The position numbers and the translations under genes were made by a program. Below the pieces are notes generated by a model. That model was not told where the DNA came from. It made no database searches and saw only the letters and a list, made by a program, of their open reading frames with translations. DNA of 64,000 nucleotides from Welwitschia mirabilis (Eukaryota > Gnetophyta > Gnetopsida > Welwitschiales), in NCBI GenBank assembly GCA_051453625.1, contig JBOZIK010000001.1, positions 132,400,559-132,464,558 on the forward strand, given 5' to 3'. Numbering within the stretch: position 1 is the stretch's first letter; every line of letters starts with the position of its first letter. Shown here piece by piece: positions 24,801 through 34,987 of the stretch.

Positions 24801-26440
24801 TAATGTAGGGAAAAAAACCCAAGCTCATTATTATTTGCAAAGGGATCAAACATCATCCTCCTAAAATAACCAATAAACCACCTCATCACAATAATAATAA
24901 CAAGATCTAAATGATTCACTTATTTTTCAAGATTTCTTTAATGGATCTTTATCTAATTAAGAAATGATTAATAGACTAAAGGCCTACTATTTTTCCCAAA
25001 AAGTAACTAAATAGTAAGCTAAAATAGCTAATGCTAATCAAAAATTATTAAAATCTCTATGACTACATTCAACCATAATGCCTAGGAAGATCTTCTTGCA
25101 TAATACCATAAAATTATTAAACTCTCTATGACTACATTCAACCATAATGCCTGGGAAGATCTTCTTGCATAATACCATCACTCATTAACTAAAAGCTAGA
25201 ATTCAAACCCTCCGCCATTCATCTCTTACCTTATTTTCATGGTTTTAAATCTGAATATTTGTATTTTCATCTTAAGGAAGTCAAAGCATTTGATCAACCA
25301 TTTCATAATATCCAAACACATATTATGCACTTAGGATCATATTATTCTTATTTTCTTTGAAGGAAAATGTAAAATCTTGATTGTACACCCTTAATCCTAT
25401 GTCTATTATATCATGTTCCAACCTTAATAAATCCTTCATATTCAAATTCTTATCCAATCATAAAACAAATGCCCTAAGAAAAGAAATCCTAAATTTCCAA
25501 CAAAAGATTAACAAAAATTTTTTTTATATCTTAGAACAATCTAAAGACTTATTACTAAAATGTTCTCAACATGGTTTTAAGCTAGGGAGGGAAATAATTT
25601 TCTTCTACGATGGTTTGTCTATTAATAACCATCAATTAGTTGAGATGATAGAATAGGGTAATCTTCTTATCATGCCCTTAAATGAGGTTTTAAGATACTT
25701 AGAAAGTATAGATAAGATTTCAAAGAATTATGAAAAACCTTATAAACCCTTGAGATCTAATCACTTATTAAGGTTCAAAAGCATATTTAAAATTCAAGAA
25801 ACTTTTAAGATAAATTACAAAATAGATGAATTAGTATTGAGATTAGAATCTTTAACCACCTTACCTTCACCCTTATTCATGGTTACTAATCTTGAATGTT
25901 TGATTTATCACATTGATACCCATGAAAGTACTAAATTCCCCTTCATTCCTTTATTCCAAAACATAGTCAATGAGCAAGTAAATGCAATAAATGTCAAAAT
26001 CCTAAAAAATAACTCATATTCAAAGAATTACAACCCTGGGTGGAGAAATCACCCTAATGTTTTTGAGAAACAGGGTAATTAAAATCAATCAAGAAACTAG
26101 TATACATTATCATCCTCTTATCCTTTTACTTCCAGTTATTAAAAACTAACCTCATCCATCCCCTTTAATAATTAGTTAGAAATTTTATGGAAACTTAAGT
26201 TTGACTTAATAGAAATCATAAACAATCACTAAAATAACACTCCTCTAAATTAAATAGCCTTTATAAAAATAAGCAATCCATTATCTAGGTTATCTAACAA
26301 CTTTATCAAACACAAACCCAAATCCTATTCACCCTAAATCAAAGGGAAATCTAAAGGGAATTAGGTTTATTAAAAGAATAGAACACTTAGAAGAAACTAA
26401 ATCTATAAATATTAGGAGTGGAAAAGAGTTACAAAATCCA
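24801..26440 (+). pseudogene. Gag of element A
   Basis: Two open pieces, 25381-25656 and 25672-26082, are one capsid separated by a single stop (TAG at 25654-25656). Piece 1 has FYDGLS (late capsid). Piece 2 (136 residues) has MPLNEVLRYLESID, then a zinc knuckle CX2CX4HX4C reduced to C76, Tyr79, H84, Phe89, and the strongly conserved NPGWRNHPN at residues 121-129. The N-terminal part (24801-25380) is broken and contains a 69-bp tandem duplication. The zinc knuckle could no longer bind zinc. Confidence 0.85.
25041..25178 (+). repeat. 69-bp tandem duplication in A gag
   Basis: Two head-to-tail copies starting AAAATTATTAAAATCTC (25041) and AAAATTATTAAACTCTC (25110), both ending at CTTGCATAATACCAT, differing at only two or three positions. 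69 bases is 23 codons, so the frame is kept. It is much less diverged than the surrounding element, so it probably arose after insertion, or is an assembly effect. Confidence 0.85.
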
Positions 26441-27260
26441 CCCATGTAAAATAAAATAAAGGAAAAACTAATTCTTATAGAAAATAAATAAAAGGATAGG
26501 AATGGAAAACCCTTGGCTATGTATAAAGAACCGTTGTCTTTCCCTCAACAACTTAAGAAGGATAATATAATGACAAAAATAGTTAGAATCTTTAGAAATT
26601 TTTAAGAAAGTTAAGGTAAACATCCCTCTTCTAGAAGACATTAAAGAAATGCCTTCCTATGCAAAATTCCTTAATTATCTATGCACTATCAAAACACACA
26701 TGAATGTGAAGAGCAAAGCTTTCCTAGCACAACAAATGAGTGTAATCCTTTAAGATTAATATCCATTGAAATACAAAGAGCTTGGTTGCCCCAAAATTTA
26801 TATTATCATAGGAAATAAGTAAATTAACCAAGATTTATTATACTTAGGGGTTAGTGTAAATTTACTTTCCTATAAAACCTAAAAAAAATAAGGATTAGAA
26901 TGGCTTAAGAAAATGAAATTCCAACTCTAATTAGCCAATAACTCTATAAAAATACCATTAAAAATCATAGAGGATGTTATCATTGGGGTTGAAGATTGAT
27001 AATTCATAGAAGAATTTATGTTCTAAACATGGAAAATCTAACAAATCAATTAGTCACTATCATTTTAGAAAAGTTATTCTTAGTAATGTTAAATTCCTTA
27101 ATCAATTACAAGAATGGGTTAATAAAGATTTCCTTTAACAACATAATCATAGAATTAAACTTTTTCAATAACATGAAATTACCATCAAATTATGAAAGGT
27201 TAGAGTGTATGATTAGGATAGAAATCCATTTTGAAAACTAAGAACCTAGTTTCCACTATC
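26441..27260 (+). pseudogene. Aspartic protease of element A
   Basis: The last open part (26996-27241) reads RIYVLNMENLTNQLVTIIL, LMLN, LINYKNGLIKISFNN, then IELNFFNNMKLPSNYERLE: the VLDMEED...GRPFLAT...V-D-K-G-L-VGDE...FNVFKAMKHP segment of Athila/Tat proteases. The catalytic box should lie near 26820-26870 (RFIILRG..CKFTFL) and is badly decayed. Confidence 0.75.
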
Positions 27261-27463
27261 TAAAAAATGATGACTTAGATCTCTCTTAGGAGTCATGCCC
27301 CATCATTAAAAACAAAAAATTAGCCTAGAACTTAGGCCCTTACCTAATGATATAAGATATGCTTTTTTAGAGAATAACTCCACTTTCGATAGTCATAAAT
27401 TCTTTTTTTAATCCATCTTAAGAATTTTAATTTCTTAAAATCTCAAGGAAGAATAAGTGGAAA

Positions 27464-27557
27464 ATATGATGGATTCTCTTAGACATTAGGGGCATTGATA
27501 CTAGGAAGCAATATGATGGATCCTTTTAGACATTAGAGGCATTGATACTAGTATTTG
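27464..27557 (+). repeat. 47-bp tandem duplication at the A protease-RT junction
   Basis: ATATGATGGATTCTCTTAG (27464) and ATATGATGGATCCTTTTAG (27511), both followed by ACATTAGxGGCATTGATACTAG. 47 is not a multiple of three, so the second copy shifts the frame. The second copy leads into the DIRGIDTSICMYYF motif. Confidence 0.85.
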
Positions 27558-28410
27558 CATGTACTATTTTTATTTAAAGGATAATGTAAAGACATTTAAA
27601 GAAGCCTAGAGATAAATAAACTTAGTTTTAAAAGCATTATTTAAAACTAAGATGATTGAACTTATTGATAATGGGATTACCTATTCTATTTTATATAGTA
27701 AGTAGGTTAGTGCAACTCAGACTATGGCTAAGAAAGCAAGAATTATCCTTCTTCTAAATCAGCTCCAAAAACTTATTCCTACAAACTTATAATAAAATAA
27801 AGGATGTACATCAACTATAAAAAATTAAATACCATCTCAAGGAAGGATCACTTTCCATTTTATTATTTCTTAGATGGATATTTGGGTTATAATTAAATTA
27901 AAATTTCTCTTAAGAACTAAGATAAAACTACCTTTACCTACTTCTATGGAATGTTTTCTTACAAATAAATGTCCTTTGAATTATTTAATATACCTATCAG
28001 TTTCTAACATTGAATGATTAAAAATTTATCAAATTTATTAGATTCAAGTGTTGAAATTTTTATTGATAACTTCTTAATCTATGAAATCTCTTTTGACCAC
28101 TATTTACACAACTTAGAATGTACCCTTAACTAATGTATTAAAAAATTCCTTGTACACAACTAGGAGAAATGCCACTTTATGATTTAATCAAGGTATAGTT
28201 TTTGGACATGTTATTACTAAGAAAGGAATCCAGGTAGATCCTATAAAAGTCTATCTAATCAAATACCTATCAACTTATCAAAAACAAAAATACATTAGAT
28301 CCTTTTTAGGATATATAAGATACTATAAAAGATTAATTAAGCATTTGAATAAAATATTTAAGCCATTATGTGATCTTTTGAGCTAATATGCCACGTTCAA
28401 CTAGATTCAC
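27500..28410 (+). pseudogene. Reverse transcriptase of element A (N-terminal part, cut by solo LTR C)
   Basis: In shifting frames: DIRGIDTSICMYYF (start of RT), YINYKKLNTISRKDHFPF, DGYLGYN.IKISLKN.DKTTFTYFYGMF, ELFNIPISF, then EIFIDNFLIY at 28053-28082. The last is the FMDDFS catalytic box with the second Asp changed to Asn (28068-28070). Next comes VFGHVITKKGIQVDPIK and the thumb motif RSFLGYIRYYKRLIKH, then FKPLCDLLS at about 28355. LTR C interrupts right after, in the RT-RNase H connection. Confidence 0.85.
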
Positions 28411-28644
28411 TATTACAATGCCAATTTGTAGGAATTTGATGCTGTATTTGGAGTACTTTTGCAAGACATTTATATAGGTTTAGATGTAATTATGCTAATT
28501 TTGGACAGAGGATAAGATGATCATGAAAACATGTAATTCTTGATATAATTTGATGCATTTCAGGCATTTTTTGATATTTAGCATATTGAAGGAGGACTAA
28601 AGGTAAAGAAGACCAATTTTTGCTACTTGAGGAGCTTGGGAAAA

Positions 28645-28995
28645 GTGTCGTCCCCACTGTCATCTCCATGACATAGGGGACGACAGTTCATTAACATAGC
28701 TATAAAGGAGCAGCACCTGGGCAACACTTGGACAATAACACATGATAGTAGGGCATCGTCCCCTTGGTTGTCTGGATGACAGGAAGGATGAAAAGGACAA
28801 CTCATGCAGTGGATGATGGCACATGGGCACACAGTCTAAGGGGTCGTCTCCTATGTCATCTGGATAACACACAGGACGATAACCTCGGTAACATGCATAA
28901 GCAACCCACGAAGCTAATAGCATCACATGGGCACACAACCCAAGGCAAGAAGACGGTGTCATCCCTACTGTTGTGTGGATGATGGACAGACAATA
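28645..28995 (+). repeat. Four palindromic modules in LTR C
   Basis: Copies at 28645-28687, 28754-28792, 28842-28882 and 28955-28995, spaced about 100 bases. The pattern is GTCGTCCCC, a few bases, TGTCATCTxxATGACA, a few bases, GGACGACA: an outer and an inner inverted repeat. Copies 3 and 4 are preceded by CACATGGGCACACA (28820 and 28923), so part of this array is a tandem duplication of a roughly 100-base unit. Counterparts occur in all other family-2 LTRs. Confidence 0.8.
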
Positions 28996-29094
28996 ATTAT
29001 TTTTACACTACTGCATTGTAACAAGTGCCAAACGGCCCATGTGGACGGCTAGGGTTTCCTTAACGGATGTCTAGGGTTACAGCTCATTGTAAAA

Positions 29095-29104
29095 CTATAA
29101 ATAC
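29095..29104 (+). promoter_or_regulatory. TATA box of LTR C
   Basis: CTATAAATAC in the middle of the LTR, conserved in position with D (49037 and 59595), B 3' LTR (39742), G (2761, inverted) and I (35750, inverted). In B 5' LTR it is mutated (CTATGAATTC, 31835). Expected to mark the U3/R boundary. Confidence 0.6.
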
Positions 29105-29627
29105 TCCTTTCCTCCTTTACTTCCAACCATCTTTTGTACTTGATATGCTTGTGACAGAAGCTTGAAGGTAGAAGGTCCATCCTGTGGCTGCAGAAAGGGG
29201 TTTCCTTGGTGTTAGGTTGTGTCTCTTCCATTGAGGATCTGTTATTCTATTGTAAGTGGATGTAAAGTTCTTTTGATTAATACAAATACTCTTTTTATTT
29301 TAATTCTATAAATGTTCCTTATGGTTTAAGTTGATCTTAGTTAGTGACAAGCTATGATTTATTTAAATTATAAGGGAAACATTTGTTAAGGTTGATCTTG
29401 GTTAGTAGTAAGTTTTCATTACATTTCCATTTCATTCCATATTGCATTCTATGTTCTACTTGATAGTCTTTGTGACAGAAAGGCTAAAACCTAGTCCTTG
29501 TGACATAAGGATTAGGATCTAAGTAGAATCTCATCTCATTTCCATTTACATTCACTTGCATTTCATATTCATTCATCTTGCATTGCATTTACTTTACTAT
29601 TTACTTTTAGTTAAGTAAAAGAGAAAA

Positions 29628-30455
29628 NNNNNNNNNNNNNNNNNNNNNNNNNNNNNNNNNNNNNNNNNNNNNNNNNNNNNNNNNNNNNNNNNNNNNNNNN
29701 NNNNNNNNNNNNNNNNNNNNNNNNNNNNNNNNNNNNNNNNNNNNNNNNNNNNNNNNNNNNNNNNNNNNNNNNNNNNNNNNNNNNNNNNNNNNNNNNNNNN
29801 NNNNNNNNNNNNNNNNNNNNNNNNNNNNNNNNNNNNNNNNNNNNNNNNNNNNNNNNNNNNNNNNNNNNNNNNNNNNNNNNNNNNNNNNNNNNNNNNNNNN
29901 NNNNNNNNNNNNNNNNNNNNNNNNNNNNNNNNNNNNNNNNNNNNNNNNNNNNNNNNNNNNNNNNNNNNNNNNNNNNNNNNNNNNNNNNNNNNNNNNNNNN
30001 NNNNNNNNNNNNNNNNNNNNNNNNNNNNNNNNNNNNNNNNNNNNNNNNNNNNNNNNNNNNNNNNNNNNNNNNNNNNNNNNNNNNNNNNNNNNNNNNNNNN
30101 NNNNNNNNNNNNNNNNNNNNNNNNNNNNNNNNNNNNNNNNNNNNNNNNNNNNNNNNNNNNNNNNNNNNNNNNNNNNNNNNNNNNNNNNNNNNNNNNNNNN
30201 NNNNNNNNNNNNNNNNNNNNNNNNNNNNNNNNNNNNNNNNNNNNNNNNNNNNNNNNNNNNNNNNNNNNNNNNNNNNNNNNNNNNNNNNNNNNNNNNNNNN
30301 NNNNNNNNNNNNNNNNNNNNNNNNNNNNNNNNNNNNNNNNNNNNNNNNNNNNNNNNNNNNNNNNNNNNNNNNNNNNNNNNNNNNNNNNNNNNNNNNNNNN
30401 NNNNNNNNNNNNNNNNNNNNNNNNNNNNNNNNNNNNNNNNNNNNNNNNNNNNNNN
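29628..30455. other. Assembly gap (828 N) in LTR C
   Basis: Compared with the other family-2 LTRs, the sequence before and after the gap is nearly adjacent, so little real sequence is likely missing. Open frames crossing it are meaningless. Confidence 0.8.
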
Positions 30456-30638
30456 AACAAAAGACTGAAAGAAACCATTGGAAATTAATTCTCTAACTTT
30501 GAGCCTAGTGCCTTCGTTGGGATTACAACATTCAGGTAAACTCCCATCTATACTAGTGTGTGTTTTTGTATAAGTGATATGATGTATAGGTCTACCTAAT
30601 GACTTCAAGATTTCATAAATTCACATCGCAAGATCCAC

Positions 30639-31247
30639 AAATGTTATAAACCTTTCAAAAATACAAAGAAAAACTAACTTCCATCCTAATCATTTGATCA
30701 TCCAACTAGTAATTAGTTTTTGAGCTTATGTGTAATGCTAATGATTATGTTATTAGGCTTATTTTAGAAGAAAGAATAGGAAAAAAAACTAAGCATGATT
30801 TATTAAGCTAGTGAAACTTTAAATGAGACTCAGTTAAATTACATTATTATGGAAAAAGGACTATTGGATATATTCTTTGCCTTAGAAATATTTAGGCAAT
30901 ATATTTTAGAATCTAAGATGATTATCTATGCTAATCATTTAGACCTTCTATATCTATTTACTAAAGAGGATTTAAAGTTAAAACTAATTAGATGAATTCT
31001 CCTCTTGTAGGAATTTGATTTGGAGATTAAAGATTAAAAAGGTTTTGATAATATAGTTGTAGATTATCATTCATGATTGACTTGAGAGAATATGAAAAAA
31101 ATCCTTTTTATTAGTGACATCTTCCCAGATAAACATCTATTTTTAGTTAAGGAACTACCTTCGTTTACCAATATTGCTAGCTACCTACCCTTCAAAATCA
31201 TTTCTTCTCATTGGAATTCTAATGATAAAAAGAGATTTCTAAGCTAG
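30639..31247 (+). pseudogene. RNase H of element A (cut by B)
   Basis: Continues directly from 28410. Shows FELMCNANDYVI-like start (about 30720), ETLNETQLNYIIMEKGLLDIFFALEIF (about 30820-30895), the strand IIYANHLDLLYLFTKEDLK where family members have YTDHAALKYL (catalytic Asp changed to Asn), then LEIKD.KGFDNIVVDYHS. After it come FPDKHLF and SYLPFK, the spacer leading into integrase. B interrupts at KKRFLS. Confidence 0.8.
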
Positions 31248-32593
31248 TGTTACGATGCCAATTTGTAGGAATGTGATGATGTATTTAAAGTACTTTTACT
31301 AGACATTTATACAAGTTTAGATGTAATTCTACTAATTCTAGAGATTTGATAGGATAATCATAGAAACATGTAATTCTTAGCATAATTAGAGTCATTTTAG
31401 GCATGTTCCAATACTTAGGATGTTGAAGGAATACTAATGATGAAGAAGGATAATTTTCTTTACTTAAGAAGTGCCCTCACAATAGTGGGGATGATAGCAC
31501 TGTACTTACCTATTACAACAGTAACATGGACTGAAGGTTGGAGCCAATGAAGCATCCTTTTTTATGGAGGTATCATCCCCATTATCATTCCCATGACATA
31601 AGGAAGGGAGACACAATTTTATCCAACTAAGGACTGATTGGGGAGATAAAATCTATTGAATTATTTATTGTTATGGTGCTTTATTCCCAGTGTCATTCCC
31701 ACGATAATCAGAACAATAACTGCTTTATATAAGTGGGGCTGAATTATCTTGTAATGGGGTCATGCACCCCACTTGGGCTACTAGGGTTTCTTCTCTGACT
31801 TTTAGGGAAATCATTCTAGAAATTTCAATGTAAACTATGAATTCCCCTTCTTGTCCTTACTTTCAAACCATCTTTTATAGGTGATATGCTTGTGATGGAA
31901 GATTAAAGGATAAGAGGTTCATCCAATAGCTATGGAAAGGTGTTTCCTTGATGTTAGGATAAGTATTTTCCATTTAGGTGTAATTATTTTGTTATAAGTG
32001 AATGTAAAGTTCTTGAATTAATCCAATTACTCTTTGAATTAATATAATTGCTCTTTTTCATTTTAATTCTATGTATGTCCCTTATATTTTAAGTTGGTTA
32101 TAGTTAAATAATAGTTTTGTGATTTATTTAGATCATAAGGGTAATCTTTATTAAGGTTGACTTTGGTTAGTATTAGAATGCATCGTTATTACATTTCCAT
32201 TTCACATTGCATTACACATCTTATTTGGTATATCTCATAGTTCATGTTGGTTAGGAATAAGTTAAATACTCTTTTTAATTAATCTAAATTATAAAGAGCT
32301 AGTTCATGTAATAGAAGAATTAGGAACCAATAGAATTTATTTCATTTTCATTTGCATTTCATAACCATTTTCATTACATTGCATTCACCTTATTATTTAC
32401 TTTTAGTTATTAGAAAATAAAAGACTAAAAATACCTTTGGAAATCAATTTTCTAACTTTGAGCCTAGTGCCTTTGTTGGGATTATGACATTCAGGTGAAC
32501 TCCCATCTATACTACTGTGTGTTTTTCTGCAAGTGATTTGATTTAGAGGTTTATCTAAAGAACTTTAAGATTACATAAATTCATACTATACCA
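31248..32593 (+). mobile_element. 5' LTR of element B (family 2)
   Basis: TGTTACGATGCC to CATACTATACCA. Pairs with 39154-40474: the two share a stretch absent from other LTRs (ACTGTACTTACCTATTACAA, AACATGGACTG). Element flanks GCTAG (31243-31247) and GCTAT (40475-40479) are a 5-bp target duplication with one change. Palindrome copies near 31480, 31568 and 31687. TATA region mutated. Confidence 0.9.
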
Positions 32594-32614
32594 TTTTGAT
32601 ACCTTTGCTGGAGA
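32594..32614 (+). other. Primer-binding site of element B
   Basis: TTTTGATACCTTTGCTGGAGA follows the LTR directly; read against TTTTGGCGCCGTTGCCGGGGA the differences are mostly C/G-to-T/A changes. Athila-type, tRNA-Asp. Confidence 0.65.
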
Positions 32615-33527
32615 AGCTCACAAATAGCTAGAGAACTATCATTAACTAAATAAGTACCTTCAATCTTATGTTCAGGTTATTTATTTAAATTACCACTATA
32701 TTTCTAGTTTAGTTTAAAGTAGGTTTATTTTCATAAAATTTTATTTTACATAATTTTTATTAGGGACACTATTATTTTCTCTATCGTATCCATGACATCG
32801 AGCATGAGAGTTCTGCAATTTTGGAATTAGCTTTTATTTAGGTAATTTATCTTTTTTTTTTAGTTTAGTGATAAAAACACTATTGTCTTCTCTGTTGTCC
32901 CCATGACAGATCAGATGATAATCTGGTTTTCTAATATTCTTTTTTAAATTTTGCAATTTTCTTTTTTCTACTAGTTTAATAAATTATCATTTTATCTATT
33001 ATTTCCATGACATTTGGATCATACTCTAGTTTTTTTCCAATCATTAGTAAAATTTCTTAGTTTAGATTTCTATTACTATGATCATCATCCTTGCTGTTAT
33101 CCCCACGAATCGGTGGATGATAGTCTATTTTTTTATTTTAATTTTTTATTTGTTGTTTAAGCATGCAGAGATACAGTGAATTCTAGTAGAAAGATGAAAT
33201 ATCTGAGGAAGCGATACTTGATTAAAAAAAGTTTTAAAGAAGGATTATTCAACTTTGAGCAAAATCCAAGTACACACATCATAGATGTAAAAATTCCAAG
33301 GATTTTTTCCTTTAAGTTTAAACTCAAATTTTTCCTTTCTCTTTGTTAGTTATTTTTATGATAGTTAAAATAGAAAGCCATTTTACATATTTTGAAGTAT
33401 TAAGAACCAACAATTTTAACAAAATAATTAAACATTTCAGAGAGGAAAACTTTATCTTTATTATGTACTTATCTTCTTTACCATCTTGAAATAAAATTCT
33501 CTTGTTCCATTCTTTCTAATTACTTTA
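32615..33527 (+). mobile_element. 5' leader and gag-start remnant of element B
   Basis: Holds four palindrome copies (about 32765-32805, 32891-32922, 32990-33025, 33085-33122) at 100-base spacing. After them 33160-33310 matches D at 50270-50410, where gag begins; the match then stops and the B/G-specific part begins. No open frame of use. Confidence 0.65.
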
Positions 33528-34982
33528 ATGAATAGAGATAGAAAGACGATTAGGAAACTTCTTACTAAAAGAAGGAGAAACTTCAAAAACTATGAGAATA
33601 ATAGTAAGAAAACACTTCAAGAAATCTTTATAGAAAGGAGAAGAAACATAAAATATTTTAAGGTTTATAATGATTAAATAATTTAAGATGTTTTTGGAAG
33701 AGGGAGAATAACATAGAATGCTGTTGAGAGTAGGAAATGGGCCCCTTTCTCTTTTTAACCTTCTTATTATTTTTCCTCTTCTTTTCAAACCTTATGTAGA
33801 AATAATGAAGAAGGTTTTCCATATTTTAGGGATTCCATCTCATTTAGACAAACTTTGTACAATCCGTTTTATCAATCCCTACCATTTCCCATGCATTACT
33901 ATGAGGAAGAATCATCTCCCATGATCTACTACAAGGAAGAAAATGATCCATTAAAAGAAAAGATTGAAAAAATAAATAAGAATCAAGAAAACACCAATAA
34001 AAACCTAGAAAAATTAGTTAAAATATTATATTAAACACTATTATAAATCCAAGGATCTTTTAGAGCACAACATTCTCTAACTTATCCTTCTACATCATTT
34101 TTTGAGAAAAATGAGAAGTTAGAAAAAAATGACAATGATTCTTGCTTTCAAATAGAAGATGAGAACTTGGATTAGACTTCCACATCTTACTCATTAGAAG
34201 ATGAGCAAAGGGAAGATAATAATTAATTCACTCAAGCTTTTAATGATCAAAATGAGGATCCCCATTCATTAGATGATATTGAAGTATTAGATTATATCCC
34301 TACCATCCATTTACTACTAGATAATTTAAATGAGGAATCCATTCATGAATAATATAAAATTTTTAAATCAGTAATGAAGATGATGTTCTTATTTCTCTTG
34401 ATAATTTTTTCGATGAATCTAATAACCTAGAAAATGAAAGCAATATTTAAGAAAAAAGGAATATTTAGTCATAAATAATGATGAGGAAAATAAAGTAATG
34501 ACTAAACAATATAATTATAAGAGCAATAGTAAATAAATAGAGCATAATGAAGGATACATAGAGATTCATTCAAATTTTATTGAGAATATACTTATTCATT
34601 CTACCCATACTTCTACATCTTTTTACTTATGCCTTCATGTACAATTTTAAATTACATCATTCCTTCCACTTCTACTTCCATTTTCACATTACCTCATGAC
34701 TCTGATCATGATAATCCTTCTTCATATCTTCCCATTAAACCTTTATATAATTCTCAAAGTTATGTTCCTTTTCTTAACTCTCACAACACCCATAATTTTG
34801 AATAATTTATTACTCCTATCTCTTAATATTTTTCTTTTAAAAATCCATGTGATACTTAAATTAACATCCTTTCTTTTCCTACCAAGTCTACTTTACCTTA
34901 TTCTTTTAATGATTATTATTTTTAAAAGTTTAACTTGGAATATCTTAAAATTATGAATAGGGTAAGCTTTCTCTTCTTGATG
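33528..34982 (+). pseudogene. ORFX of element B, first part
   Basis: Same frame family as G 1-1215. The start at ATG 33528 gives MNRDRKTIRKLLTKRRRN, then NYENNSKKTLQEIFIERRRN, co-linear with MNHNKKTIVELLSERKRN and NNENIGKKTFHEIFAKRGRP of G: two independent decayed copies that keep the same residues imply a once-translated protein. Later come a coiled-coil-like stretch (NKNQENTNKNLEKLVKIL, about 33975-34030), an acidic part with DDIEVLDYIPTIHLLLDN (34270-34330), and a Ser/Thr/Pro/Tyr-rich part (34560-34930). No zinc knuckle, protease or RT motif. Interrupted by solo LTR I. Function unknown. Confidence 0.5.
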
Positions 34983-34987
34983 ATAAC

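Larger units (their letters stand above)
28411..30633 (+). mobile_element. Solo LTR C (family 2), inserted in A
   Basis: Starts TATTACAATGCC (family start TGTTGTGATGCC) and ends TCACATCGCAAGA. Flanks TTCAC (28406-28410) and TCCAC (30634-30638) are a 5-bp target duplication with one change, and A's pol resumes right after, so this is a single LTR left by recombination between two LTRs. It keeps the most CpG sites of all family-2 LTRs here, so it is probably the youngest. Open frames on both strands around 28623-29231 are by-products of its GC-rich palindromes. About 1.4 kb without the N run. Confidence 0.85.

Noticed and set aside
28645-28995. Regularly spaced palindromes as a CRISPR array
   Set aside because: Only four diverged units at about 100-base spacing, inside a eukaryotic LTR next to plant retroelement genes.
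28623-29231. Cys/His/Pro-rich open frames in LTR C (both strands), and the similar frame at 35937-36236
   Set aside because: They are translations of the palindromic modules, open on both strands, and not kept in other LTR copies.
29597-30608. Long open frames across the N run in LTR C
   Set aside because: They are open only because N codons are not stops; the visible ends are LTR sequence.
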